Shown here one piece after another: positions 34,390 to 45,208 of a stretch of 64,000 nt of DNA (position 1 is the stretch's first letter; the number at the start of each line of letters is the position of its first letter). The notes beneath the pieces were generated by a model. The model saw only the letters and a list, made by a program, of their open reading frames with translations, did not search any database and had not been told where the DNA came from. The position numbers and the translations under genes are program-made. The stretch is from Tetracentron sinense (lineage: Eukaryota > Streptophyta > Magnoliopsida > Trochodendrales > Trochodendraceae), in NCBI GenBank assembly GCA_015143295.1, contig CM026570.1, positions 20,715,250-20,779,249 of the forward strand, in the 5' to 3' direction.

Positions 34390-35870
34390 TTGAACTTCGT
34401 ACTCGTCTATTAATTCAAGAACAAAGGATGTTGCAGTTTCATCCTCCGGCTTCAACTGATACTACTCAAGCTTTTTTTCTCTGATAATCAACAACCTCTC
34501 TATTGAGGTTGAGGACGAGGACGTGGGCATTAACCATCTCGATTACAAAAAAAATGAGAGGTTCTCTCAACCACACAATGATAACCGTGGGGATCACCAA
34601 TGCCCTCGATGGGGTAATAATCACTAACATGATGCCAACCATGATGAATTCAGGTGTTCTCCCCTTATGTGTCAAATTTTCAATCGCCATGACCACTCTG
34701 TCAATCGATGCATAGATCTCTTCAACCACACTTTTCAAGATGATCACCCTTAAGCATTTGTAGCAATGTCAATGGCACCCCCTTCAGATGATTATTGGTA
34801 TCCTGACTCTGAAGAAACGAGTCACATGACCAATGATGCATCCCTTCTTCATCATTCCATTCCTTATCACAGACAGGACAATGTGCTAGTTGGTAATGGA
34901 CAGAGTACTCCAATTTTGGATGTCGGTAAATCTCTACTTCAATTTCCCAAAAATTCTTTTGTTCTCAATTCCGTTATACTTGTCCATGAAATTGCTAAGA
35001 ACTTACTCTTTGTTGCATCTTTTACCAAAGATAACCATTGTTCCTTCTCTTTTTATCCATTGGGCTACTCCATCGAGGATTTGCTCATGGGGAAGTGCCT
35101 TCTGCAAGGCCCAATTAATTGGGATCTTTACCTTATCCCCATTCCTCGAAGATCTCCTCCGGTTGCTCTTCCCAGTAGCGTTTCCTTCTCAGTTCAGTGG
35201 CATTGAAGACTTGGTCATCCATCCTCTACAGTTCTTTATTTTTTAAATTCCAATAAATGTCTTGATTTTTCCTTTTGAAATAAACAAGTTTTGTGTCACG
35301 ATTGTGCCCTTTATAAACATCATCATTTAACATTTCATACTGTTTTGCACAACCCTCCATGTCCACTCCATTTAATAAATAGCAATGTTTGGGGCCCTCT
35401 CCTCTTCACTCAAACTCCGGCTATCATTATTACAATTTATTTGTGGATGATTTCAGTAGGTACATATGGTTAAATGATGGTGGTGGTGAATTGTTCCGTG
35501 GAGCATTCAAAAAATTTTTTGAATGAACATGAAATATCATGCAAAATATCTTGCTCGTACAGCCCTCAACAATATGGGGTGGCATCGCGTAAACACAGGC
35601 ACATTCTTGAAGCCACCAACTCTCTTTTATTCCACAGCTCCCTACCAAAAGAATTTTGGATTGAGGCAGTCAACACCACCATTTACTTGATAAACAGATT
35701 GCCAACAACCACTCTTTACTACCGAACCCCATTTGAGAATCTTTTTGGATGGATACCTCAATACATTCATCTACGAACATTTGGTTGTGTGTACTACCTT
35801 TTTTGGGCGCTACAAGGACCAACAAACTCTGTCCAAAGTCCGTATTATGTATTTTCTTAGCTACAGTGGC
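34390..35870 (+). pseudogene. RE-type copia gag end, protease and integrase
   Basis: A zinc-knuckle relic CQIFNRHDHSVNRC (about 34670-34710) has its second Cys replaced by Phe. The protease site reads YWYPDSEETSHMTND (about 34790) instead of D-S-G-A/D-S-G-C. The integrase has the CHDCALYKHHH zinc-finger end (35291) and CSYSPQQYGVASRKHRHI (about 35550), in which the catalytic Glu of the GVAERK motif is Ser. PLPKEFWIEAVNT-like and INRLPTTTLYYRTPFE blocks follow. Several stops and frameshifts, so non-functional. Confidence 0.85.
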
Positions 35871-36499
35871 TAACATAAGGGGTACAGATGTCTCAACCCT
35901 TCATCATTACAAATTTATGCCTCCCGTCATGTTCTATTTAATGAGGATATATTTCCTTCAGTTACGAAAGGAAAATCACCACAGCAATTCATCATAGCCA
36001 CGGTTCCGGGTTGTCCACCTCCTTTGTTCCACCTACAGATGCAACCCATGGCTTCGGGCTCCTCCACAACACCCTCACCTTTGTCTTCAGGGTCCTCATC
36101 AAAATCTACCCCTCTGAAAGTTGCTATCCAACCCAACAGCCCGGTTAAATCCACTTCTGCTCCTACTCATGGCACTCCGTCCATTGATTTATTTGTGGAT
36201 CTGCCCTATATTGCACCAACTAAAGCATTGCCACCTCCCTCTCCAAATGTTGCCACCAGTGACATTATCTCAATGACTTCTTTTCTGTTGATCACAGTAC
36301 CTCCACGACCAACTGCTTCATCACAGGTTTTGGCTCCAACATCTTCAACACATCCAATGCTTACTCGGTCTCGTGATGGCACACTCCCTTCCAAGATGTT
36401 CTTTGCCACTAAGCATCCAATACCGCAAGATTTTCTTGCACATTATTCTTCTCCAAGGTCATAACCAAGCAACAATGTTAAAACCTTGAAATCTCCTAA

Positions 36500-37156
36500 A
36501 TCGTGATCAGCTATGCTCAAAGAGTTTAAAGCTTTGTTAAAAAATCGAATGTTGTCACTCGTTCCTGCTACCCCATGAACAAATATCATAGGTTGCAAAT
36601 GGGTTTACAAAATCAAACAAAATATGGATGGCAACATTGAACGATTTAAAGCATGCCTAGTTACCAAAGGTTCAACCACCATCATCGCTTAGACTATGAT
36701 GGGACATTTAGTCCCGCTGTAAAGGCGACCACGATTTGCACAGTGCTAGCCATTTTCATTGCCAAAATTTGGCCAATCAGGCAATTGGACGTTCGTAATG
36801 CCTTTCTGCATGACACCCTAAAAGAAAATGTTTTTATACATCAACCCCAAGGATTTATCGATAAGGAATTTCCAGGGTATGTCTGCAAACTACACAAGGC
36901 TATTTATGGGTTGAAACCGGCACCTTGAGCATGGTTCAAAAAATTCAGCTCCTTTTTACTGGAATATGAGTTCAAGTGCAGTCAATTTGATATTTCAATG
37001 TTTACTCAAAATTCCACTCAATGCACGATCATTTTACTTCTTTATGTTAACGATATCATTCTCACCTGGTCTTCAGCATCATCAGTCAACTCATTTATTA
37101 ACAAGTTACACTCGGCCTTTGACATGAAAGATCTTGGCAACCTTCATTATTTCCTC
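36500..37156 (+). pseudogene. RE-type copia reverse transcriptase
   Basis: Contains YDGTFSPAVKATTI, RQLDVRNAFLHDTLKENVFI, QPQGF, VCKLHKAIYGLKPAP, a TGA where Arg/Trp is expected, then LYVNDIILT, in which the first catalytic Asp of the YVDD box is Asn, and FDMKDLGNLHYF. The frame is interrupted at 37158 by the solo LTR and resumes at 39199. Confidence 0.88.
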
Positions 37157-37158
37157 GA

Positions 37159-39198
37159 TGCGAGTACTTGAATTTTAACCCCCATTCCCGATCAAGATAG
37201 AACCCGAGGAGGAATAGCGATAAATTGCTATTGGGTTGAGAGTTGCCTCCTATCTAATTCTGAGGGAAATAGGCCCCTGAAATGGTTGGATAAAACATGG
37301 TTTAGAAGTTAGAGGTCAGGATAAGAGATTCATTTGAGTTAGGGGAAGGTGTTAGGCATCCCTAAACTCTCATCCGAAGATTACCTACTCCCTGAGTCTA
37401 AACAAAGTAGGGAAACCATAAAAGAAGCTGGAAATTTGATCTATATGCTGAGCAATGTATTATTAACAGAAATAAATGAATTGAGATAGACAAGATAAAA
37501 ATGAAATAAGGATTCTATCCTAGGGGAGCTGAACCCGATTAGGGTTGCCTACGTATCCACTGTCAGTAGAATCAAGCCATATGTAGTTCCGAAAGGTGAT
37601 CGATGGTTTGATTTGATTGATTAGGGATGGTTTGATTTGATTGATTGGAGATTGATGGGTTCGATTGAAAAGTTTGATGGTTTTTGTTGATTTGGGAGCG
37701 AAATATTGGATGATTTGGTTTGATTGATGGTTTGATTGTTTTTGCTCCTATTTGAGGAGCGGATTGGCCTTTTAAGCTCGTGCTGAGGAGTAAGGGGCGG
37801 TTTAAGCTCGTGCCCAGGAGCCTCTGGATGGGTACCTAAACAGGGTTTGAATCGAGGCTCTGATAGGGGATTGACTAGGTAGGTAGGGTTTAACTAGGTT
37901 TAAGCTAGGGTTTACCTAGGGTTAAACTAGGGTTAAGCTGGGGTTTACCTAGGGTTTAGGTAGGGTTTACCTAATGTTTAACTAGGGTTAAGTTTGGGTA
38001 TATCTAGGGTTTAACTAGGGTTAAGATGGGGTTTACCTAGGGTTTAACTAGGGTTAAGCTGGGACTTAGCTGGATTTGAATTGGAATTTGGACAGAGGTT
38101 CATCTAGGCAAGGCTATATTTAAACTGGGATTTGGGCAGAGGTTCGACTAAGCTAGGTTATATTTGAACTGGGATTTGGGCAGGGGTTCGACTAGGCAAG
38201 GCTATATTTGAACTGGGATTTGGGCAGGGGTTAAACTAGGCGATGCTATATTTAAACTGGGATTTGAGTAGGGGTTTGACTTAGTAAGCAGTCTAAGTAG
38301 TTAAATAACTTTAAAACAATTTTTTAAAATGATTTAAGCTATTAAAAGACAAAGTGAGACAGAGTTTTTTAGAAAAGTTACATTCCGGAAAATCTAAAAA
38401 GATTTTTGAAAAGGAGTCCCGAGAATCGATCCTTCGCAATCGACGTTCTCGGGAATCCGGAGCACTACAAGGGGTTTTGAAGAAGAAAATGGAGAGAAAT
38501 GAGAGAGAATGGATGAAAAATGAAAGAAGTGAGGGGGATTTATAGTTTTTCAAAAGAGGGGGGGTGCAATTTGTAGTAGCGCCCCTATTGGATAAAATCC
38601 CCAAATAGTGAGGCGACAATGAACAGTAAGGCGGTAAAAGGGTGCCACCTAGGGTGAGCGCTATTTAAAGTATCACCCCCCCCATTGATATTTTTTTAAA
38701 ATTTGCCGACACGGCCTGTACCGATCTGACAGGGGCCCAAAAAGGGCTGGGCACTACTTGAAGTAGCGCCCCCCTTTAGGGGCTCAAAAATCAATTTTTT
38801 TTTGTTTTTTAGGTGCCACATGTCACACTCCATGGTTGAAGACTGATTCTTGCGTTTTAAGCCCGTTTTGACCCCGAAAATAGTCAAAATTGAACTGATA
38901 AAATCCAGAAAAATATTTTAGACAAAATGTTAAATTTTTAGTACTTTTCAGGGGCATTTTGGTTATTTTCTACCGTTTTAGGTCCAATTTGATCCCAAAA
39001 ATAGCCAAAATTCATCAAAAAATTTGTAAAATCATTTTGAACAAAAGGAAAAAAAATTTAGCCATTTTTAGGGGTATTTTGGTCATTATCCACCTTAGGG
39101 CCGTTTTTGAAAATCAAAGCATGTGGAAAGAGAGTTTTAAAAGAGAGTTCTTAAGAGTATAAAAAGATACTAGAAGGGTGCAAAATTGGGTTCTTACA
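37159..39198 (-). mobile_element. Tat-type solo LTR inside the copia element
   Basis: 2040 bp, plus strand beginning TGCGAGTACTTG and ending GGGTTCTTACA, flanked by CTCGA (37154-37158) and CTCGG (39199-39203), a target duplication with one difference. The copia reading frame continues across the two flanks. It contains a CTAGGGTTT array (37865-38060), repeats of GGGATTTGGGCAGGGGTT (38080-38280) and GTAGCGCCCCT / GCGCTATTTAAAGT-like hairpins (38570-38780). No internal Tat sequence remains. Open frames inside (38311-38619) are not genes. Confidence 0.85.
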
Positions 39199-40052
39199 CT
39201 CGGCATGGAGGCTAATCACTCTTCATTGCGTCTCCATTTAACCATGACCAAATACACACTTGATCTCCTAGAACACTCTGATATGCTTGGATGCAAACCT
39301 TATTCCACTCCAATCGTCGGTGGATCAAAACTATCTTCTCATGATGGCGATCCTCTAGATGATCTGACAGCCTATTGCCAAATAGTTGGGGCACTTCAAT
39401 ATCTGACCTTCACAAGACCAGATATAACATTTGCAATCAATCAAGGCTGTCAATTCATGCATAACCCTCTAACATCTCATATGATTGTAACAAAACGCAT
39501 TCTTAGATACCTGAAGGGATCCATTGGCATTAGTCTTCATCTCCAACCATCCTCTTCTTTTGAACTCAAAGCCTACTCTGATGATGACTGGGCAGGTTGC
39601 CTCGACAATCGCAGGTCGACAACTGGTTATTGTGTTTATTTAGGCCCAAAGATAATCTCTTGGGGAAGCAAGAAACAGCCCAATGTTTCGTAGTCCACCG
39701 CTGAGGCTGAATATCGAGCTCTTACTGTTACATTTGCTAAAACAATGTGGATTCGGTACCTACTACAAGATATTGGCTTACCTCTCAAATCAGCTACTCG
39801 TACTTTATGTGACAATGTTAGTTCGAGTTACATGGCAGTAAACCTAGTTTTGCATGCCCAAAGCAAACATATAGAAATAGACTACCATTTCAGTTGGAAG
39901 AAAGTAGTCCAAGGTGATTTTCAAATATGTTTCGTGTAGTCAACAAAGGATCAAACGGTAGATACCTTCACTAAGGCCGTTCTTGGCCCTCAATTTTGCT
40001 ACTTAAGGTCCAAGCTAGCTACTGCCTTACTAGTCATCGTCTTGTGGGGGAA
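39199..40052 (+). pseudogene. RE-type copia RNase H and polypurine tract
   Basis: Contains YTLDLLEHSDMLGCKP, STPI, ALQYLTFTRPDITFAIN, AYSDDDWAGCLDNRRSTTGY, ISWGSKKQPNVS, a TAG, then STAEAEYRAL, KHIEIDYHF and DTFTKAVLG, the standard copia RNase H order with acidic residues present. A G-rich tract GTGGGGGAA (40044-40052) precedes the 3' LTR. Confidence 0.85.
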
Positions 40053-40255
40053 TGGTAGAGGATACAAATCTCTCTCCTCAGCTATCTCCTAATAGATAAG
40101 GCTATTCAAAATGTATCCTCTCTTTCAAATATGTAACAACTTCATCCTTTATCTTAAGGATAAGCCTCAGCTGTAACCTCTGTGTAAACTCTCTGTGTAT
40201 ATGGATAACACTCTATAGAGAAGGTATTCAAACCCAAACAAATCATTATCTCACA
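40053..40255 (+). repeat. 3' LTR of the RE-type copia element
   Basis: A 203-bp LTR beginning TGGTAGAGGATACAAATC after the polypurine tract and ending TTATCTCACA. No partner 5' LTR is present in the window. Confidence 0.65.
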
Positions 40256-40902
40256 CACGACAGTAGAATCAGTTGGAGGGTACATGTATGAGGCCATTCC
40301 TCAAGTGAATGCCGTTTTGCTCAAGGTATTTGCTTCATTGATGTGTTCTCTAAGGGTTCATTATTTTGTTGAGACTTATAAAGCTCAACACTTCACCCTT
40401 TGTAATGTAATTGGTAGGAAATTTGAGTCACTTTATCAACATTTTTAACAAGATTAATTCTTGTCATCATGCGATTTCTAGTTGACCCTTTTTTTGTGAG
40501 ATTTGAAATCATTCATTTTATTGCATTTAAAGTCTCGAATTGCAACCAAATAAATGAAAAACATCTATACATTGTCTTGTGGCAAAAATTCCAAAGTGCT
40601 AGACTTTATAAGTCTCTGCAAAAGAATAAACCCTAAGTAAAAATACATGTGCTATATTTGATTTTTTTAAAAAAAATATTTATTAGAATTAAAAATAACT
40701 TTCTAGAGATTTTAATTAAAACATTAGTTTAACTTATAAAATGAATGTTATTTTTGAAATAAACTTTTATTTTTATATACGTTTATAAGAATCATCATAC
40801 ATTAATGTGTGACAATTTACTACTCTTAGGAACACAGATCATTAGCAGCAAAATTCCATTCAAGATTTTATTCTTTAAACGAACCTTTTTTTTTTATATT
40901 AA

Positions 40903-40934
40903 ATTCTTATATATATATATATATATATATATAT
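40903..40934. repeat. AT microsatellite
   Basis: About 16 TA dinucleotides in the intron of the OMT pseudogene. Confidence 0.9.
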
Positions 40935-41039
40935 GGTTCCCATTAACGCCACTCACTAGAACTTATAGGGAGTGACCCTTCTAGAATTGCATCATATGGT
41001 ATGTTCATAGCGTTTGATGTCAAGATAGTTACCTATTTG

Positions 41040-41441
41040 CAAGGTTTTAAATTTCGTTGAGATTTCGCGAAATCTTGGTTTTGTCCAACCCCAAAGGAAA
41101 CACGATTTCAGCCGAAACTTTGGGTCAAATTTTGGATTTCAGAGATTTCAAAATTTTGGTGATATTCCATAAATTTATTTTTAAATAGGTTTTTTTTTTT
41201 TATTTTTTTTTTTTTTATTAAATTCTTAAATATCCTTATATTTTTATTAAAATTTCATGAAATTTTGGAAATTCCTATCTTAATTTAAAAAAAAATAAGA
41301 ATATTTATATAAATATATAAAATATATATAAAATATTAATAAATTAGAATCCGAAATTTCACTGAGATACCATAATTTTTTGAGATTTCGGTTTGGGTTG
41401 GCTGATCGAAATCACTGAAAATTTCGAGATTTCAAACCTTG
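41040..41441. mobile_element. MITE-like element with CAAGGTTT ends
   Basis: The left end CAAGGTTTTAAATTTCG and the right end CGAGATTTCAAACCTTG are near-perfect inverted repeats. The interior is full of AATTTCG/CGAAATT words. 402 bp, non-coding. The ends resemble plant hAT-type MITEs, but no clear 8-bp target duplication was found. Confidence 0.6.
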
Positions 41442-43429
41442 TCTAAGAGAGACACAAGGACCCAGGGTCCTCTTCTATGCTAACCGTAGTGTCCCAGTGT
41501 CCCTTTTAACACTTCTTAAACCATGGTTAAGCTTAATTAAATTAAACTTAATATTTTGTTTTTTTGGTTTGCTAAAAACTATGGTTAGATTACTTAATCC
41601 TAAGGGGTCAGTGAATCCTAATTCCTAACCACAGTTAATGGGTGGTAAAAAGGGTATGTGGACCAGTGAGATCACGAGATCAGCTCCCTAGGAACGTTTT
41701 CCATTTCCCAACAAAAAAAATATGTCAAGATGAGTACCTACAAACATATGACAAAAAATCAGCACAATTGAACAATTATCCAAAAACATTGGATCTTTTT
41801 TTGTTTTTTGTTAGTGATCTTCCAAATGGCCCACCGAGCTCCAATGGATTCAAAAAGAACCAGCCAAGTGTCCTTTTTCCATGGGCCACTTACTAGAATT
41901 GTTCTTGATTTTTTGTAAATGACCACTTACTAGAAGTTAGTGGCAGGATATGCTTTGATATTTGGTGACGACCTTTAATATGTTATGATCTGAACCTTTT
42001 TTTTTTTGGTCAGCGTAACAACACCACAAGCGAAGCTACAGGTAACAATTGACAGGCTATGCTTTGATATTATATTGACTACCTTTGATATTGAACTCCC
42101 AGATGAATCCGAAATACAGAAATTATATCCTTTGATATTATATTGACCACCTCCATTATTATTTCAAGTGTTTGAATGGACTGACCGTACTAACTCTACT
42201 ACTAATGTATGCCGGAACCAAAATTTAAAAAAAATAAAAAAATAGGACTGATCTTTGATTCTGTTCCCCCACATGTGCATGCCCGCACAATGTTCCCCTG
42301 CTAGTGCGCCCTGGTTGTGATCCACTGGCTGCGGTCCATCCGAAATGCCTAAGGATGTGGTGCATCTAATTTAGGACTTTCTCTGGTTGGGGCTGAGTAA
42401 ATACTCTGGCCTAGCTAATCCAATTTGCCACGCGTCTCTTTTAACTGTGGTTAAGATTCACTAACCCTTAGAAATTAATGAATCTAACCTTATTTTTCAA
42501 AAAAAAGAAAAAAATTGCCACCGGAGTTAAAACTTTGTAACCAAAGTTAAAAGGGTGTTAGAGGCTACGCCAGAGTATTTTACTATAGCTCTAGCCAGAA
42601 TAAATCCGGACTCCAATGAGTCTTGGATTCTCCAGCTCATTTAAGTTTGTGTCTTCTGTTGCATTCAATGGTAGCTTAGAGTTTTTCGAAAAATTATTAC
42701 AGAGGATTTTACATAACTGGGGTGAGCACTAAGAGGATGCAAGGAAGCTATTCCTTCGAAAGAAAATGGAGGAAAGGTGATAATACTGGATATTGTTGTG
42801 AAGCACGATAAGGAGTGAGAGGACGAGCTGAAGGAGACGCAGCTCTGCGTTGATATGATGATGATGGTCAATTTGGGGAGCAAGGAGCGCCACAAACATG
42901 AATGACAAAAAATCTTCGTTGATGCAGGTTTAACTGATTATAAGATCAAGCCTGTCTTGGGCATTTGATCCATCATAGAAGTTTATCCATGATTATCTGA
43001 TGTTTTATGAAGATTCAACCATTGTGGTCCAATTCCAATAGAAATGATATTAAGTGATATTAAGTGAGTGATTAATTATGGTTAAAACAATGCTTTAACC
43101 CGTTACAAAAGTAACAGGTGAAAACAATGCAAGTGTATTATTTTGCAAGGGATTTTATTTTAAAGGATCACCCTAACATTCTTCTGAATCATATTCGAAG
43201 GAGTAAAAAAGGATAGCCATTTCTCATCTTTCCATCAAAAAATATTTAATAGCCATCTGGGTCGTCATTGATCCATTACAGTCTCTGTGAACATAGCGAA
43301 ACAACATATTAACAGACAGGGAACGTAAATCCAAAAATATCCTTCTCAATTGAAGTTCCTCCTTAAGTTTAGGGTGTCAAAGGGCTGGTCGGTCGGGTTT
43401 GAGAGCTCCCAAGATTTTTTTTTTGTGTG

Positions 43430-44180
43430 AGTATTGGGTCATGGGGGTTTGGGGCGTAAGGCCCGATAACCTTTCCCGACCACCCAACGGATCTCAACAA
43501 CCACTAGGTCATTTGTTTTAACTATACTCTTCCACCCCGAGGAGTCCCAACCTCTCAAGGACAAATGTCCTTCCTTGGAAAGTATTTTGCCTTGGCCATC
43601 TTGAACCATAATGGAGGGTTATCCACAAACTGATATCATAAGAGCCGCCAAAATTCTTTCGCAAGGCATAATTCATGTTAACCATGGATCTAAAACCCAA
43701 CCCCCCTTCTTGCTTTAGAGTACACATAGTATTCCACTTGATCCACGGAATAGGCCTTTTTCTGGAGAGGAGCCCCACCAAAAGTCTTTGTGACCCTAAT
43801 CCAATTCTTTGCATAAAGTCCTAGGAAGATGAAAACATGACATGACATAGTTGGGGACGGATGGCATCACTGGTTTCATTAGAATAGCCTTCCTTGCCCT
43901 CAATAGCAATCTTCCTTTCTACCAAGCAATTTTGGACTGCACTCATTTTCGTAAGGAGGCAAACAAATCCTTTTTGGATCTCCCAAATGCAGTAGGGAGC
44001 CCGAAGTATTTGTCCGTTGTAGTAGAGCTTCGAACATTAAGAAGCCGAGCTAACACATGAGAATATCTCGCCGAAGTATTCCTACTAAAGCAAATAAAGG
44101 ACTCGGAAAAATTAATAACATGTCCTAAGGCTTGATAATACCTGCTTAATCATGTCAGCATCGTAAAGAGAAGCCCTTGC
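43430..44180 (-). pseudogene. LINE reverse-transcriptase C-terminal remnant
   Basis: Read on the minus strand from about 44150: DADMIKQVLSS, ICFSRNTS, TDKYLGLPTAFGRSKKDLFA, WWKGRLLLRARKAIL, MSCFHLPRTLCKEL, FWWG, then KWNTMCTLKQEGGLGFRSMV and NMNYALRK. This is the conserved order downstream of the polymerase site in plant L1-type LINEs (YLGLP ... GRAGKEILIK ... FWWG ... GGLGFRDL). Frames shift several times. No endonuclease or poly-A end was seen; it is fused upstream to a gypsy gag. Confidence 0.85.
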
Positions 44181-44184
44181 CTTC

Positions 44185-44529
44185 CATCATAAAGGCGGCC
44201 CATGTAACTCTATCCATCTCAGTAGGCGCCAAGACGGAAAATAACTTCTTCAACTGCATAATTCATGCCTTTGTTACCAATGGGTCTAGGCTACCATAGA
44301 AAACAGGAGGTCTCATCCTCCGAAACGCCTCAATCCCAGTATTATGATTTGTAGGAGTAGGCACAAGTACTGCCGTAGCAGTAGCAGTAGGGGTAGAGGG
44401 TTGCATTGCTAGTGTCTCTACTATGGAGCCCAAGACCTGGGTGAGGTCAGGATGCTCATGCCCCGATGGAGGAGGAGATGCTCCACTTCTCCTATTATGG
44501 TATCCACAACCCCGATTGCCAAGACTCAT
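44185..44529 (-). pseudogene. Tekay/Del-like gag 5' fragment
   Basis: Contains IVETLAMQPSTPTATAT, GIEAFRRMRPPVFYGSLDPL, then KLFSVLAPTEMDRVTWAAFM after a stop. It is plainly the same family as the gag at 11547-12060 but on the other strand. It breaks after the AAFMMEG block, where LINE sequence starts. Confidence 0.82.
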
Positions 44530-45199
44530 GATTTAATTTTGAGAACAATACCAAAACATGAGTCTAACTCAAATCTCATAATTTATTCAAGCATTGAAAT
44601 TCTATAACGTCAAACATTTATCTAAGTATAGAATATACATCAAATATACACGCCATTGTATAATAATACACTTTGAGATTCCTAGCGAAACTAAGACACA
44701 AGATCGGTTGAGTTATAACCGGTTATGGACTAAGACTAACTGATTAGTTTATGTAAGCACCCCATTTTTGCACTCCCAACCCTTCTCTCAAATCCCAGGC
44801 TTCAAGGAAACCCTAACCCTAAAATTCTAGCCTAATCCTAATCCTAATCCCTAGCCATAACCCAAAGCTGAAATCTATGCAACCCAAGAATTTAACCTTG
44901 CCACAACCAAGCCCACTACTCTAACCAACACACATTGTCTCACCCAAACACACCCAAGCACACACGTACCAATTTTCTTGTTTAAAAAAAATAAAAAACT
45001 AAGTTCACACATAATCATGCTGTTTTTCTTAAGGAAATGTTATAAGCATGCAACTCACACACACCAATCCACTCAACTCACACATCACACACACATCCTG
45101 TTTCTAGGAATGCTAGTATGTAACTAACACACACACTGAACTCACATACACACATGCTAGCATGTAACAAACACCCACCCAAGCGCACACGCACACCCA

Positions 45200-45208
45200 T
45201 ACCCGAAA
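45200..45208. repeat. 9-bp target duplication, left copy
   Basis: TACCCGAAA here and at 46949-46957 brackets the Mutator-like element. The other LTR of the same retrotransposon has a single TACCCAAAA at the corresponding place (about 58174-58182), an empty site with one substitution. Confidence 0.9.

Larger units (their letters stand above)
34377..40255 (+). mobile_element. RE-type Ty1/copia element, decayed and split
   Basis: Order on the plus strand: gag tail with zinc-knuckle relic, protease (34790-34850), GAG-pre-integrase and integrase (35290-35860), variable spacer (35900-36480), reverse transcriptase (36500-37155), Tat solo LTR insertion, RNase H (39199-40070), polypurine tract and 3' LTR (40053-40255). 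The 5' LTR and most of gag are missing; Tat element A lies directly in front. Its 3' end touches the remains of the second OMT copy. Confidence 0.88.
40257..42992 (+). pseudogene. Second OMT copy, 3' part (end of exon 1, intron, dead exon 2)
   Basis: 40257-40325 matches the last 23 codons of the intact OMT exon 1 (TVESVGG, then NAVLLK) and is followed by the same donor, GTATTT. The intron (40326-42702) shares its last 200 bp with the intact gene (TGTTGCATTCAATGGTAGCTTA). Exon 2 (42703-42992) starts with Arg instead of the conserved Trp, keeps ILHNWG but then lacks about 20 bp covering SDEDC, and has later stops (for example in GGAGTGAGAG near 42810 and at AATGACAAA). It still ends with IEVYP and a stop. 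With the 5' fragment at 8724 it is one dead gene split by about 31 kb. Confidence 0.9.

Noticed and set aside
35474..37156. A host gene encoding an integrase or polymerase
   Set aside because: Motif order, the nearby LTR and polypurine tract, stops and altered active sites identify it as decayed copia.
14620..38060. Interstitial telomere tracts
   Set aside because: The words are CTAGGGTTT with roughly 20-bp spacing inside LTRs, not contiguous TTTAGGG repeats.
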